Source: Sphingomonadaceae bacterium
Lineage (GTDB): Bacteria > Pseudomonadota > Alphaproteobacteria > Sphingomonadales > Sphingomonadaceae
Direction: 5' to 3'
Assembly (NCBI GenBank): GCA_025359425.1
Contig: JANYGC010000102.1
Coordinates: forward strand, 1-64,000
DNA length: 64,000 nt
A program made the translations under genes and the position numbers. Below the pieces are notes generated by a model. It saw only the letters and a program-made list of their open reading frames with translations, did no database searches and was not told where the DNA came from. Shown here piece by piece: positions 11,048-19,825 of the stretch. Each line of letters opens with the position of its first letter. Position 1 is the stretch's first letter.

Positions 11048-11284
11048 TCACCCCAGCCCGAGCGCCGCTTTGTAGACATCGAGGATCGCTTCCATCTCGG
11101 CGCGGTCATCGGGCTTCATTTTGCGCAGTGCAACGACCTTGCGCATGATCTTGGCGTCGTAACCGACCGCCTTGGCCTCGCCGTAAACGTCCTTGATATC
11201 GTCGGCGATGCCCTTCTTTTCTTCTTCGAGGCGTTCGACGCGCTCGATCAGCAGGCGCAGGCGATCATCGGTGGTTTCGGCCAT
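11048..11284 (-). CDS. DUF2312 domain protein
   Basis: A 78-aa protein typical of the alphaproteobacterial DUF2312 family: a charged coiled-coil-like N-terminus ([20 protein letters not shown]), the signature [20 protein letters not shown], then [20 protein letters not shown]. The function is not established; a GapR-like nucleoid role has been shown for Caulobacter members of this family, so a DNA-binding, chromosome-structuring role is plausible. GGAG precedes the ATG at 11284; longer upstream starts run into repeat sequence. Confidence 0.88.
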   Translation of the reverse strand: MAETTDDRLRLLIERVERLEEEKKGIADDIKDVYGEAKAVGYDAKIMRKVVALRKMKPDDRAEMEAILDVYKAALGLG

Positions 11285-11374
11285 TAGGGGTATCTCCGGA
11301 GTGCGGGGTGAATCGGTTGAGCGCGCGGTAGCCGGGCGCGGAGATTCGGGCAAAACGAAGCCTGTGGAAATCCT

Positions 11375-11465
11375 CGTCGTCCCGGACTTGATCCGGGACC
11401 TGTGGCCTGTGGACGGGACTTGGGGACGATGCTGCCAGCGGTCCCGGGTCAAGCCCGAAACGACG
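11375..11465. repeat. REP-like palindrome pair (gtcccggacttgatccgggac)
   Basis: Two imperfect palindromes facing each other: cgtcgtcccggacttgatccgggacc at 11375-11400 and ggtcccgggtcaagcccgaaacgacg at 11440-11465, inverse to each other. The second abuts the stop codon of the DUF1244 gene. A common alphaproteobacterial intergenic repeat; it could also act as a transcription barrier. Confidence 0.75.
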
Positions 11466-11795
11466 CTAAGGAGCGTTCTTCGCCACGCTCGCTGCCATCC
11501 GCGCCAGCTGCTCGGGCGTCGCTTCCGACTGATACCGCGCCTTCCACTCGCCTGCGGGGATGCCATGGATCACCTCGCGCGCGGCGCTCTTGTCGATCGG
11601 TGCGCCGGCTTCGACAATCCAGTCGGCCAGGCAATTGCGGCAGAACCCCGCCAGCCCCATCAATTCGATATTCTGGGCATCGTGGCGATGGCGCAAATGC
11701 CGCACCAGCCGCCGGAACGCCGCCGCCGCGACCGCATCATCCAGCGCTTCGAGCGGGTCGGCGGCATCTACATTCGTATTTTCGCTGCAACTCAT
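11466..11795 (-). CDS. DUF1244 domain protein
   Basis: A 109-aa protein matching DUF1244: the core [30 protein letters not shown] with paired cysteines C52 and C55 that could bind a metal, and [11 protein letters not shown]. The function is unknown. The first about 20 residues are variable and acidic. ATG at 11795 is chosen because the frame upstream runs antisense through pyruvate kinase. It is divergent from pyk with 63 bp between the two starts, so they may share control sequences. Confidence 0.88.
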   Translation of the reverse strand: MSCSENTNVDAADPLEALDDAVAAAAFRRLVRHLRHRHDAQNIELMGLAGFCRNCLADWIVEAGAPIDKSAAREVIHGIPAGEWKARYQSEATPEQLARMAASVAKNAP

Positions 11796-11858
11796 CTCGG
11801 ATTCCTTGGATTTCTTCGCCCGTTTGCCTAACGCAGGCTCAAACGGGAAGAGGTAACA

Positions 11859-13310
11859 GTGGCAAAGCTCGATTTGCGCGGTCGCAAGATCAAGATCCTG
11901 GCGACGCTGGGCCCAGCCAGCGCCAGCCCCGAAATGATCGAGAAGCTGCTCCGCGCCGGAGCCGATGCGTTCCGCGTCAATATGAGCCACGGCGATCATG
12001 CGACGCACGCCGAGACGATCGCCGCGATCCGCGCCGTTGAAAAGCAGGTCGGCCGCCCCGTCGCGGTGCTGTGCGATCTGCAGGGCCCCAAGCTGCGGGT
12101 CGGCCAGTTCAAGGACGGCAAAGCGGTGATCCGCCATTCGGGCCACTTCACGCTCGACCGCAATCCCGCGCTGGGCGACGAGCACCGGGTGTGCCTGCCG
12201 CATCCCGAACTGTTCGGGGTGCTGCGCAAAGGCCAGCGGCTGCTGATCGACGACGGCAAGCTGCGCTTGAAGGTGATCGAGGCCGATATGGATCACATCC
12301 TGTGCTCGGCCGAGGTTGGCGGGGTCATTTCGGACCGGAAAGGCGTCAACGTCCCCGATGCGGTGGTGCCGGTTCCGGCCTTGACCGATAAAGACCGCCG
12401 CGATCTGGCCTTTGCGCTTGAGCATGGCGCGGACTGGATCGCGCTGTCGTTCGTCCAGCGGCCCGAGGATGTCGCCGAGGCGCGCAAGCTGATGGGCCGG
12501 TCGACCACCGCGCTGATGGCCAAGATCGAAAAACCCGCGGCGATCGACCGGCTTGAGGAAATCATCGAGCTCAGCGACGGGATCATGGTTGCGCGCGGCG
12601 ATCTCGGCGTGGAACTCAACCCCGAGGAAGTCCCGCCGCTGCAAAAGCGGATCGTCGCCGCCACCCGCCGCAGCGGCAAACCGGTGGTGGTCGCCACGCA
12701 AATGCTCGAATCGATGATCGAGAGCCCCGCGCCGACCCGCGCCGAAGTGTCCGACGTCGCCAATGCGGTGTACGACGGCGCCGACGCGGTGATGCTCTCG
12801 GCCGAAACCGCGAGCGGGGCCTGGCCGGTCGAGGCGGTGACGATCATGCACCGCATCGCCGCGCAGGTTGAAAATGATCCGGGCTACAGCGAGCGGGTCC
12901 ACCTGACGCAGGTCCGCCCCGATGCGACCACCGCCGATGCGCTCGCGCAGGCCAGCGCGACGATTGCCCAGACGGTGATGGTCGCCGGGATCATCGTGTT
13001 CACCGGCTCGGGCTCGACCGCGCGGCGGGTGGCGCGCGAACGGCCCGATGTGCCGATCATGGTGCTCACCCCGTCGGGCCAGATCGCGCGCAGGCTGGCC
13101 CTGCTGTGGGGCACTCACGCGGTCCAGACCAGGGACATCGGCAGCTTCGAAGAGATGATCGCCAAGGGTAAACGCATGGCGCTGCGCCACGGCTTCGGCA
13201 CCGCCGGGTCGAAACTGGTCGCGCTGGCGGGCGTGCCGTTCGGGACGCCGGGGTCGACCAACCTGCTGCATGTCGTGACGCTGAGCGGGAACGAACTGAA
13301 GGAGCGCTAA
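11859..13310 (+). CDS. pyk: Pyruvate kinase
   Basis: Last step of glycolysis, phosphoenolpyruvate + ADP to pyruvate + ATP, in the cytoplasm. It is 483 aa. N-terminal KIKILATLGPASASPE and RVNMSHG are characteristic, as is the catalytic-site segment MAKIEKPAAI (K222) followed by IMVARGDLGVEL. The C-terminal alpha/beta regulatory domain is complete. The start codon is GTG at 11859 behind GGAAGAGG. Its stop overlaps the stop of the convergent yggS-type gene. Confidence 0.96.
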   Translation: MAKLDLRGRKIKILATLGPASASPEMIEKLLRAGADAFRVNMSHGDHATHAETIAAIRAVEKQVGRPVAVLCDLQGPKLRVGQFKDGKAVIRHSGHFTLDRNPALGDEHRVCLPHPELFGVLRKGQRLLIDDGKLRLKVIEADMDHILCSAEVGGVISDRKGVNVPDAVVPVPALTDKDRRDLAFALEHGADWIALSFVQRPEDVAEARKLMGRSTTALMAKIEKPAAIDRLEEIIELSDGIMVARGDLGVELNPEEVPPLQKRIVAATRRSGKPVVVATQMLESMIESPAPTRAEVSDVANAVYDGADAVMLSAETASGAWPVEAVTIMHRIAAQVENDPGYSERVHLTQVRPDATTADALAQASATIAQTVMVAGIIVFTGSGSTARRVARERPDVPIMVLTPSGQIARRLALLWGTHAVQTRDIGSFEEMIAKGKRMALRHGFGTAGSKLVALAGVPFGTPGSTNLLHVVTLSGNELKER

Positions 13311-13969
13311 CCCCGCGCCCCGAACAGCGCCGAACCCACGCGGACATGCGTGGCGCCGAGCATCACGGCGGTCTCAAAATCGCCTGACATGCCCATCGAG
13401 CGCGCGGGCAGCCCGTGATCATCGGCCAGCTTGCCGAGCAGCGCAAAGAACGGCGCGGGCTCGATCCCCAGCGGCGGCACGCACATCAGGCCGATCACCG
13501 GCAATTCGGCGTCGCGCGCCTCGGCCAGCAGCGCGGGCAGCTCGGGAATTGCGCAGCCGCCTTTCTGCTCTTCGGCGCCGATGTTGACCTGGATGAAGCA
13601 CGGCACTTGCCGCCCGGCCTGGTCCATCGCCCTGGCCAGCGCGGTTACCAGCGAGGAGCGGTCGAGCGAGTGGATGCAATCGAACAGCGCCACCGCATCA
13701 TCGGCCTTGTTCGATTGCAGCTGGCCGATCAGGTGCAGTTCGATTGCGCCGTTCTGCTCGCGCAAGCCCGGCCACTTGTCCTGCGCCTCCTGCACCCGGT
13801 TTTCACCGAACACCCGCTGTCCGGCCGCGATCACCGGGGCGATCGCGGCGGCCGGGTGAGTCTTGCTGACCGCGATCAGCGTGACCTCATCGGCGCGGCG
13901 TTGCGCAATCTTGGCGGCGTGATCGATGCGGTTGCGGACATCGCGAAGAGCTTGGGCTGGATCGGTCAT
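13307..13969 (-). CDS. YggS family PLP homeostasis protein
   Basis: A 220-aa single-domain PLP-binding protein (alanine racemase N-domain fold). The PLP lysine is K36 in AVSKTHPA; FGENRVQEAQDKW, HLIGQLQSNK and SMGMSGDFETAVMLGATHVRVGS are family signatures. Members buffer free PLP and affect amino-acid pools rather than racemise. The gene is divergent from the TenI-like gene at 13992 with only about 20 bp between the two starts. Confidence 0.93.
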   Translation of the reverse strand: MTDPAQALRDVRNRIDHAAKIAQRRADEVTLIAVSKTHPAAAIAPVIAAGQRVFGENRVQEAQDKWPGLREQNGAIELHLIGQLQSNKADDAVALFDCIHSLDRSSLVTALARAMDQAGRQVPCFIQVNIGAEEQKGGCAIPELPALLAEARDAELPVIGLMCVPPLGIEPAPFFALLGKLADDHGLPARSMGMSGDFETAVMLGATHVRVGSALFGARG

Positions 13970-13991
13970 CGCGCACTGCTATAGCGGCACC

Positions 13992-14513
13992 ATGGCGCGA
14001 TTGAAGCCCCTCCCGGCAGTGTGGCTGGTTTCGGACGCGCGCAATGACGCCGCGCTTGAACACGCACTGGTGCGATTGCCGCGCGGCAGCGGGTTCATCT
14101 TCCGGCATTACCATTTGTCCGAAGGCGCACGCCGGGTGCGGTTTGCCGCATTGGCGCGGATCGCGCGGGCGGGCGATCATATGGTGGTGCTGGCCGGCAG
14201 CCGCGCACTGGCGCGGCGCTGGGGTGCCGATCTGGCATACGGCACCGACGGCGATCTGGTGCCGGTGCATTCCTTGCGCGAGATTGGCCGCGTTACGCAG
14301 GCGGCGGCAGTGCTGCTCTCCCCCGTCTTTCCGACCGGCTCGCACCCCGGCGGCAAGCCGCTTGGTCCGCTGCGCTTCCGATTGCTCGCAGCGCGTGCGC
14401 AAGTGCCGGTGATCGCCCTCGGGGGGATGAATGCGCGTTCTGCAAGTCGGCTAGGCTGGCCGCGCTGGGCCGGAATCGACGCATTCGGAGCGCGAACAAA
14501 TAAGGATTCTTGA
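13992..14513 (+). CDS. Thiamine phosphate synthase/TenI-like protein
   Basis: A 173-aa TIM-barrel protein. C-terminal motifs SPVFPTGSHPGGKPLGPLRF and PVIALGGMNA match the phosphate-binding end of ThiE/TenI. It is shorter than ThiE (usually about 210 aa), and the N-terminal substrate motifs are poorly conserved, so synthase activity is doubtful and a TenI-like or degenerate role is possible. ATG at 13992 is chosen; an upstream extension would overlap the divergent gene. ftsK follows after 52 bp. Confidence 0.75.
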   Translation: MARLKPLPAVWLVSDARNDAALEHALVRLPRGSGFIFRHYHLSEGARRVRFAALARIARAGDHMVVLAGSRALARRWGADLAYGTDGDLVPVHSLREIGRVTQAAAVLLSPVFPTGSHPGGKPLGPLRFRLLAARAQVPVIALGGMNARSASRLGWPRWAGIDAFGARTNKDS

Positions 14514-14565
14514 CCCGGAGTCACCGCGCGGCGCATAGTGCGGTTCAAGTCCAAAGGGGAGCATC

Positions 14566-16917
14566 ATGGCAACACGGCCTGCAACAGCCAGCCACCGCGG
14601 CGCGCGGGTCGACTGGCGTGCTGCGCTGCGGCGCGCGGCGCGGCGCAGCGCCGAAATCGGCGGGGCGCTGGCGCTGCTCGGCGGCATGGTGTTCCTCGCG
14701 ATCGCGCTGGTGACTTACCAGCAGACCGATCCTTCGGCCTCGACCGCAGCGGGCGGCCCGGTGCTGAACTGGATGGGCGGGGCGGGGGCCTGGGCGGCCG
14801 AGCGTGCGCTGTTCCTGTTCGGCCCGGTTTGCGTGTTGTTCCTGCCGCTGCTGTATGTGATGGCGCGCGGGCTGTGGCGGCTGGTCGAGGAGGAAAACCT
14901 GTCGCTGGAGCACGATCGCCATGCATGGTGGCGGCCCATTGGCCTGCTGCTGTTCGCGATGGCCCTGATCTCGACCACGCTGGGACTGTGGATCAACAAC
15001 CAAGAAACGGTGTGGCCGGCCGGCTGGGGCGGGATCGCCGGGCTGCTCGGCAGCGGCGCGGTCCACTTCATCGCGGGCCAGCTGCCCGCCGGCACGCAGT
15101 GGATCTTCACCGGATTGACGGGCCTCGCCACATTGGCGGGCGGATCGATCATTGCCGCGCGGATCTTCGCGTTCGACTGGGGCAGCCTGTTCACACTGCC
15201 TTCGTTCCTGAAACGCCAGCGCCGGGTCGCCGCGGCGGACGACAGCGAATTCATCTCGGTCGCCCCGCGCGGCAAGCGCGATCGGCCGGCCCACGGCGAG
15301 CAGATCGCCGCCGCGCGCAAGGCCCCCGAAATCTCCGACCCGGCGCGCGCCGCCAAACCCGCGACGCTGTCCGGAGCGAGCCGCCAGAGCGACCTGTTCA
15401 GCACTTACGCGCTGCCCGGGCTGGACTTGCTCAACGATCCCCCGGCGAATTCCGCGCCCAAGGTCGACAAGCTCGCGCTTGAGCGAAACGCGCGGCTGCT
15501 CGAGACCGTGCTCGACGATTTCAACGTCAAGGGCACGATCGACGCGGTCCGCACCGGCCCGGTGGTGACCATGTACGAGCTTGAGCCCGCACCGGGCATC
15601 AAGGCCAGCCGGGTGATCGGCCTGGCCGACGATATCGCCCGCAACATGAGCGCAATCTCGGCGCGGGTGTCCTCGATCCCGGGGCGCACCGTGATGGGGA
15701 TCGAGCTGCCCAATGCCGACCGCCAGATGGTCAGCTTCAAGGAGCTGGTTGCTTGCGAGAAGTTCGCCCAATCGAAGGCCGCGCTGCCGATCATCCTGGG
15801 CAAGGACATCGCGGGCGAGCCGATCGTGGCCGATCTTGCGGTGATGCCGCACCTGCTGGTCGCGGGGACCACCGGATCGGGCAAATCGGTCGGGCTCAAC
15901 ACGATCCTGCTGTCGCTGCTGTACCGGCTCACGCCCGCACAGTGCCGCCTGATCCTGGTCGATCCCAAGGTGCTCGAGCTCAAGAGTTACGACGATATCC
16001 CGCACTTGCTGTCCCCGGTGGTGACCGAGCCGGCCAAGGCGGTGCGCGCGCTCAAGTGGGCGGTCGAGGAAATGGAACGCCGCTATCGCCAGATGAGCGA
16101 ACTGTCGGTGCGCAACCTGTCGGGCTTCAACGACAAGGTTTCGGTCGCAATGGCCAAGGGCAAGCCGCTGGGCCGCCGGATCCAGATCGGGTTCGATCCC
16201 GATACCGGCGAAGAGCTGTTCGAAGAACACCAGCTCGATTACCAGCCGCTGCCGCAGATCGTGGTGATCGTCGACGAACTCGCCGATCTGATGATCACCG
16301 TCGGCAAGGAAGTCGAAGTGCTGATCCAGCGGCTCAGCCAGAAAAGCCGCGCTGCGGGCATCCACCTGATCATGGCCACCCAGCGCCCGTCGGTCGATGT
16401 CATCACCGGGGTGATCAAGGCCAACCTGCCGACCCGGATTTCGTTCGCGGTGACCAGCCGGATCGACAGCCGGACCATTCTGGGCGAGCAGGGCGCCGAG
16501 CAGCTGCTGGGCAAGGGCGACATGCTCTACAAGCCCAACACCGAGCCGATCATGCGGGTCCACGGGCCGTTCGTGTCGGACGAAGAGGTTGAGCGGATCG
16601 CCGATTTCTGGCGCGCGCAGGGCAAGCCCGAATATGTCACCTCGGTCACCGAAGAGCCCGAGGACGGCAGCTTCGGGTTCGACGACCTTGATAGCGCCGC
16701 CAACGACAGCCCCGACGAGCGCAAGTATCGCCAGGCCTGCCAGATCGTGTTCGAAAGCCAGAAAGCCAGCGCCTCGTGGCTCCAGCGGCAACTCGGCGTG
16801 GGCTACAACACCGCCGCCAAATGGGTCGAGCGGATGGAAGGCGATGGCTACGTCGGCCCGGCCAACCACGTCGGGCGGCGCGATATCTACCGCGACAAGG
16901 ATGGCAGCCCGCTCTGA
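14566..16917 (+). CDS. ftsK: DNA translocase FtsK
   Basis: Septum-located motor that segregates chromosome termini and activates XerCD at dif. It is 783 aa. The N-terminus has four membrane helices (about 25-190), then a short linker (about 205-280), shorter than in E. coli. The motor domain has Walker A GTTGSGKSV (K440) and a Walker B region IVVIVDELADLMI. The C-terminal gamma winged helix (about 720-783; QRQLGVGYNTAAKWVERME) reads KOPS sites. Shine-Dalgarno AAAGGGGAGC precedes the ATG. In many alphaproteobacteria ftsK neighbours lolA and xth; here those are 45 kb away. Confidence 0.97.
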   Translation: MATRPATASHRGARVDWRAALRRAARRSAEIGGALALLGGMVFLAIALVTYQQTDPSASTAAGGPVLNWMGGAGAWAAERALFLFGPVCVLFLPLLYVMARGLWRLVEEENLSLEHDRHAWWRPIGLLLFAMALISTTLGLWINNQETVWPAGWGGIAGLLGSGAVHFIAGQLPAGTQWIFTGLTGLATLAGGSIIAARIFAFDWGSLFTLPSFLKRQRRVAAADDSEFISVAPRGKRDRPAHGEQIAAARKAPEISDPARAAKPATLSGASRQSDLFSTYALPGLDLLNDPPANSAPKVDKLALERNARLLETVLDDFNVKGTIDAVRTGPVVTMYELEPAPGIKASRVIGLADDIARNMSAISARVSSIPGRTVMGIELPNADRQMVSFKELVACEKFAQSKAALPIILGKDIAGEPIVADLAVMPHLLVAGTTGSGKSVGLNTILLSLLYRLTPAQCRLILVDPKVLELKSYDDIPHLLSPVVTEPAKAVRALKWAVEEMERRYRQMSELSVRNLSGFNDKVSVAMAKGKPLGRRIQIGFDPDTGEELFEEHQLDYQPLPQIVVIVDELADLMITVGKEVEVLIQRLSQKSRAAGIHLIMATQRPSVDVITGVIKANLPTRISFAVTSRIDSRTILGEQGAEQLLGKGDMLYKPNTEPIMRVHGPFVSDEEVERIADFWRAQGKPEYVTSVTEEPEDGSFGFDDLDSAANDSPDERKYRQACQIVFESQKASASWLQRQLGVGYNTAAKWVERMEGDGYVGPANHVGRRDIYRDKDGSPL

Positions 16918-16942
16918 ACCTGTGCAAAGGCTCAGAGCGGGC
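16907..16942. terminator. Strong hairpin at the ftsK stop codon
   Basis: An 11-bp perfect stem (gcccgctctga at 16907-16917, tcagagcgggc at 16932-16942) whose left arm contains the ftsK stop codon. It separates the convergent ftsK and DUF805 genes. There is no T-run, so it may act as a bidirectional barrier or mRNA stabiliser. Confidence 0.5.
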
Positions 16943-16948
16943 CCGCGA

Positions 16949-17374
16949 TTAGTTGAACGTTGTCCCGAGATCGCCCCCGAGCGGATCGGAGCCGAAGCGG
17001 TTGCTGCCGTTAGTGCCGCGTGAGGCCAGCCAGACGACCAGCAGGATAACGCCGATCAACGGAACCAGCGCAATCCAGTACCACCAGCCCGAGCGGTCGC
17101 TATCGTGCAGCCGCCGAACCAGCGCGGCAAGGCTGGGCAGGAACAGCGCCAGCCCAGTCAGCAGATAGACCCAGCCGTAGAACATGCTCTGAACCTCGCC
17201 GGTCATGGGATTGTTGTATTTGAAGCCGGTCCCCAGCACGCTGTCGACGATCCCGGCGGCGATCTGGCACAAGAAGCCGAACAGCACGAAATACCAGTAT
17301 TCCGAGCGCGCCGCGCGCCCTTCCCAAGTGACGAATTTGCTGAAGCAAGTCCGGATTGATTCACTGAAAGTCAT
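16949..17374 (-). CDS. DUF805 family membrane protein
   Basis: A 141-aa inner-membrane protein of the DUF805 family: N-terminal WEGRAARSEYWYFVLF, a RRLHDSDRSGWWYWIALVP loop typical of the family, and three to four hydrophobic segments (about 27-48, 70-90, 98-118). The function is unknown. GGGGAACC precedes the ATG at 17374. It is convergent with ftsK and divergent from the next membrane protein gene. Confidence 0.88.
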   Translation of the reverse strand: MTFSESIRTCFSKFVTWEGRAARSEYWYFVLFGFLCQIAAGIVDSVLGTGFKYNNPMTGEVQSMFYGWVYLLTGLALFLPSLAALVRRLHDSDRSGWWYWIALVPLIGVILLVVWLASRGTNGSNRFGSDPLGGDLGTTFN

Positions 17375-17547
17375 GATTGGTTCCCCTTCCCCGAGTTAAC
17401 CTGGGCAAAGCGTATCACGCTTTTGCAGCGCGCCTAGCGCCAATTCCTGCACGGAGCCTGCACGCAAAGCGCAAGGCTTAGGCACGGCTCGTCGCGCTTT
17501 GTCTTCACCGCTGCCGCCGATAAGAAACGCACAGGAGGGCAACAGCA

Positions 17548-19014
17548 ATGCAGGCACTATCGAAACGCTGGGACGGGAGCCTGACGCTCAAGCTGGGCCT
17601 CGCCGCGCTGGCAGTCATGCTGGGCGACTACGTGTTCTGGCAGCTCCAGCAATTTGCCGGGGTGCAAGGGATATTCGGGCTCGCCTTGGTTGCGGCCTTG
17701 GCCCTTGCGCGCCCCGCGGTGCGGCGCGACAAGCGCGCGCGGATCGCGCTGGGGCTGGCGGCGGTCTATGCCCTCGCGCAACTGTGGGACCCGAGCCCGC
17801 TCGCCTTCGGGCTGTTCTGGGTCGCCATGGGCTTTGCCACGCTGCTCCCCGGCACCGCCAGCTTCGACGATGGCTGGCGCTGGTTCCAGCGGCTGTTCGC
17901 CCACGGCATCAAGTCGCTGTTCGGCCCGCTGATCGACCTCACGATCTTCAGCCGGGTGCGGCGGGGGCGCCCGGCCGGGCCGCTCGGGCTGCGCCGCAGC
18001 CTGCCGGTGCTGGTCCTGCCGCTGCTCGGCTCGGCGGTGTTCGTGTGGTTGTTCGCTGCTGCCAACCCGGTGATCGAGCAACTGTTCGCATCGCTCGCCT
18101 TGCCCGAATTCGACGGGTCGCTGGTCCCGCGCATCGTGCTCTGGGGCGTGCTGCTGGTGATGACCTGGGGCGTCCTGCGCCCGCGCCCGCCACGCTTCCT
18201 GTTCGGCACCTTCGATGGCAGCGGCGACGTGGTGCTGCCCGGGGTGAGCCTTGCCTCGGTGACGCTGTCGCTGGCCGCGTTCAACGCGCTGTTCGCCGCG
18301 CAGAATCTGATGGACCTTGCCTACCTGAGCCACCTCGCGGCGCTGCCAAAGGGCATCACGCTGGCCGACTATGCCCACCGCGGCGCTTACCCGCTGGTGG
18401 CCACCGCGCTGCTCGCCGCGCTGTTTGTGCTGGTCACCATGCGCCCCGGATCGAGCACTGCAGCGAGCCCGCTGGTGCGCCGGCTGGTGACGCTGTGGAT
18501 CGCGCAGAACCTGCTGCTCGTCGCCAGCGCGGGCTTGCGCACGTTTGACTATGTCGCGGCCTATTCGCTCACCGTGCTGCGCCTGTCCGCGCTGCTGTGG
18601 ATGGCGCTGGTCGCGGTGGGGCTGGTGCTGGTGCTGTGGCGGATGCTCCACGGCACAAGCGCGAGCTGGCTGATCAACGCCAACCTCGCCGCCGCCGGAC
18701 TGCTGCTGACCGGCGTCGCCTTCATCGATCTCGGCGCGGTGTCCGCCCGCTGGAATGTCGCCCATGCCAGGGAGATCGACGGCGACGGCGCGGGGCTTGA
18801 CCTGTGCTATCTGAACGACTTGCGCGGCTCGGCGCTGCCCGCGCTGATTGCGCTCGACCAGCGCCACCTGCCCGGCGCGACCGGCGGCAATGTCGCCCAG
18901 CTGCGCAACCTGGCCGCAGTCCGGCTCGAGACCTGGCGCAAGCAAGGCGGGTGGAGCCTGTTGCTCGACCGCCGGCTGGCGCAATCCAAGGCCAATCCCA
19001 GCACGACCACTTAA
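17548..19014 (+). CDS. DUF4173/DUF4153-type polytopic membrane protein
   Basis: A 488-aa protein with about 10-12 hydrophobic segments and a soluble C-terminal tail (about 405-488) containing a CYLNDLRGSALPALIALD stretch. This matches the DUF4173 family, whose function is not established. AGGAGGGCAACAGCA gives a strong ribosome site. Next comes a response regulator 28 bp after its stop; the three genes membrane protein / regulator / kinase are probably cotranscribed, so the protein may be linked to that two-component pathway. Confidence 0.8.
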   Translation: MQALSKRWDGSLTLKLGLAALAVMLGDYVFWQLQQFAGVQGIFGLALVAALALARPAVRRDKRARIALGLAAVYALAQLWDPSPLAFGLFWVAMGFATLLPGTASFDDGWRWFQRLFAHGIKSLFGPLIDLTIFSRVRRGRPAGPLGLRRSLPVLVLPLLGSAVFVWLFAAANPVIEQLFASLALPEFDGSLVPRIVLWGVLLVMTWGVLRPRPPRFLFGTFDGSGDVVLPGVSLASVTLSLAAFNALFAAQNLMDLAYLSHLAALPKGITLADYAHRGAYPLVATALLAALFVLVTMRPGSSTAASPLVRRLVTLWIAQNLLLVASAGLRTFDYVAAYSLTVLRLSALLWMALVAVGLVLVLWRMLHGTSASWLINANLAAAGLLLTGVAFIDLGAVSARWNVAHAREIDGDGAGLDLCYLNDLRGSALPALIALDQRHLPGATGGNVAQLRNLAAVRLETWRKQGGWSLLLDRRLAQSKANPSTTT

Positions 19015-19042
19015 CCCGCTCCCGGACAGGAGTGTGACAACT

Positions 19043-19825
19043 ATGCCCTGCGCGATTGACCTCGCCCCGCTAACCGCGCCAAGTGCCCCCATGCCCCATA
19101 CCGTCCTGGTGGTCGACGACGACCCGCACATCCGCGCGCTCCTCGTGTTCGCGTTCGAGAAGGCCGGCATGGCGGTGCGCGAAGCCGCTGACGGGGAGGA
19201 AGCGCTGGCCGAGGTTGCCCGCGCCGCCCCCGATCTGGTCGTGCTCGACATCAACATGCCGCGGATGGACGGGCTCGAAGTGTGCCGCCGCCTGCGCGCC
19301 ACTTCCGAAGTCCCGGTGCTGTTCCTCTCCAGCCGCGACGAGGAGTTCGACCGGGTGCTGGGGATCGAGCTGGGGGCAGACGACTATGTGGTCAAGCCCT
19401 TCTCCCCGCGCGAAGTGGTCGCCCGCGCCAATGCGATCCTGCGCCGTTCGGCCCCGCGCGCCGCGCCGCCCGCCCCCGCCGCCACCCGCGACCACGGCCT
19501 CCTCACCCTCGATGCCGAGGGCTGGACCGCGCACTGGGCGGGCACCGAAGTCCCGCTCACCGTCAGCGAGTTCAACCTGCTCAAGGCGCTCGCCAACGCA
19601 GTCTCGGGTTCTCAGGGCCGGATCCTCAGCCGCGACCAGCTGATCGACCAGATCCACGGGCCCGGCTTTGCCATCACCGACCGCACGATCGACAGCCACA
19701 TCCGCAACCTGCGCCGCAAGTTCGCCGCGGCGGGCGGGCATGACGTGGTCGAGACCAAGGCCGGGGTCGGCTACCGGCTCGGCGGCTGCACCGGCGGCCC
19801 CGGAGCGTCCAAATCCGGCGACTGA
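19043..19825 (+). CDS. OmpR-family response regulator
   Basis: A 260-aa regulator with receiver domain (about 17-130; acidic pocket VVDDDPH, phospho-acceptor D69 in LDINMPRMDG, conserved Lys in DDYVVKPFSP) and C-terminal winged helix (about 160-250; LTVSEFNLLKAL, then TIDSHIRNLRRKF). The start at 19043 has an AGGAG 10 nt upstream and adds 16 residues before the canonical MPHTVLVVDDD; ATG at 19091 lacks a ribosome site. It is followed directly by its kinase. The regulon is unknown. Confidence 0.88.
   Translation: MPCAIDLAPLTAPSAPMPHTVLVVDDDPHIRALLVFAFEKAGMAVREAADGEEALAEVARAAPDLVVLDINMPRMDGLEVCRRLRATSEVPVLFLSSRDEEFDRVLGIELGADDYVVKPFSPREVVARANAILRRSAPRAAPPAPAATRDHGLLTLDAEGWTAHWAGTEVPLTVSEFNLLKALANAVSGSQGRILSRDQLIDQIHGPGFAITDRTIDSHIRNLRRKFAAAGGHDVVETKAGVGYRLGGCTGGPGASKSGD

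Noticed and set aside
14545..16869. 774-codon antisense open frame across ftsK
   Set aside because: Entirely antisense to FtsK; amino-acid content is of the RRGG/HHR shadow kind and no motif is present.
16907..16942. dif-like or other XerCD site next to ftsK
   Set aside because: The hairpin lacks the two 11-bp Xer arms with a 6-bp centre; it is a stop-codon hairpin.
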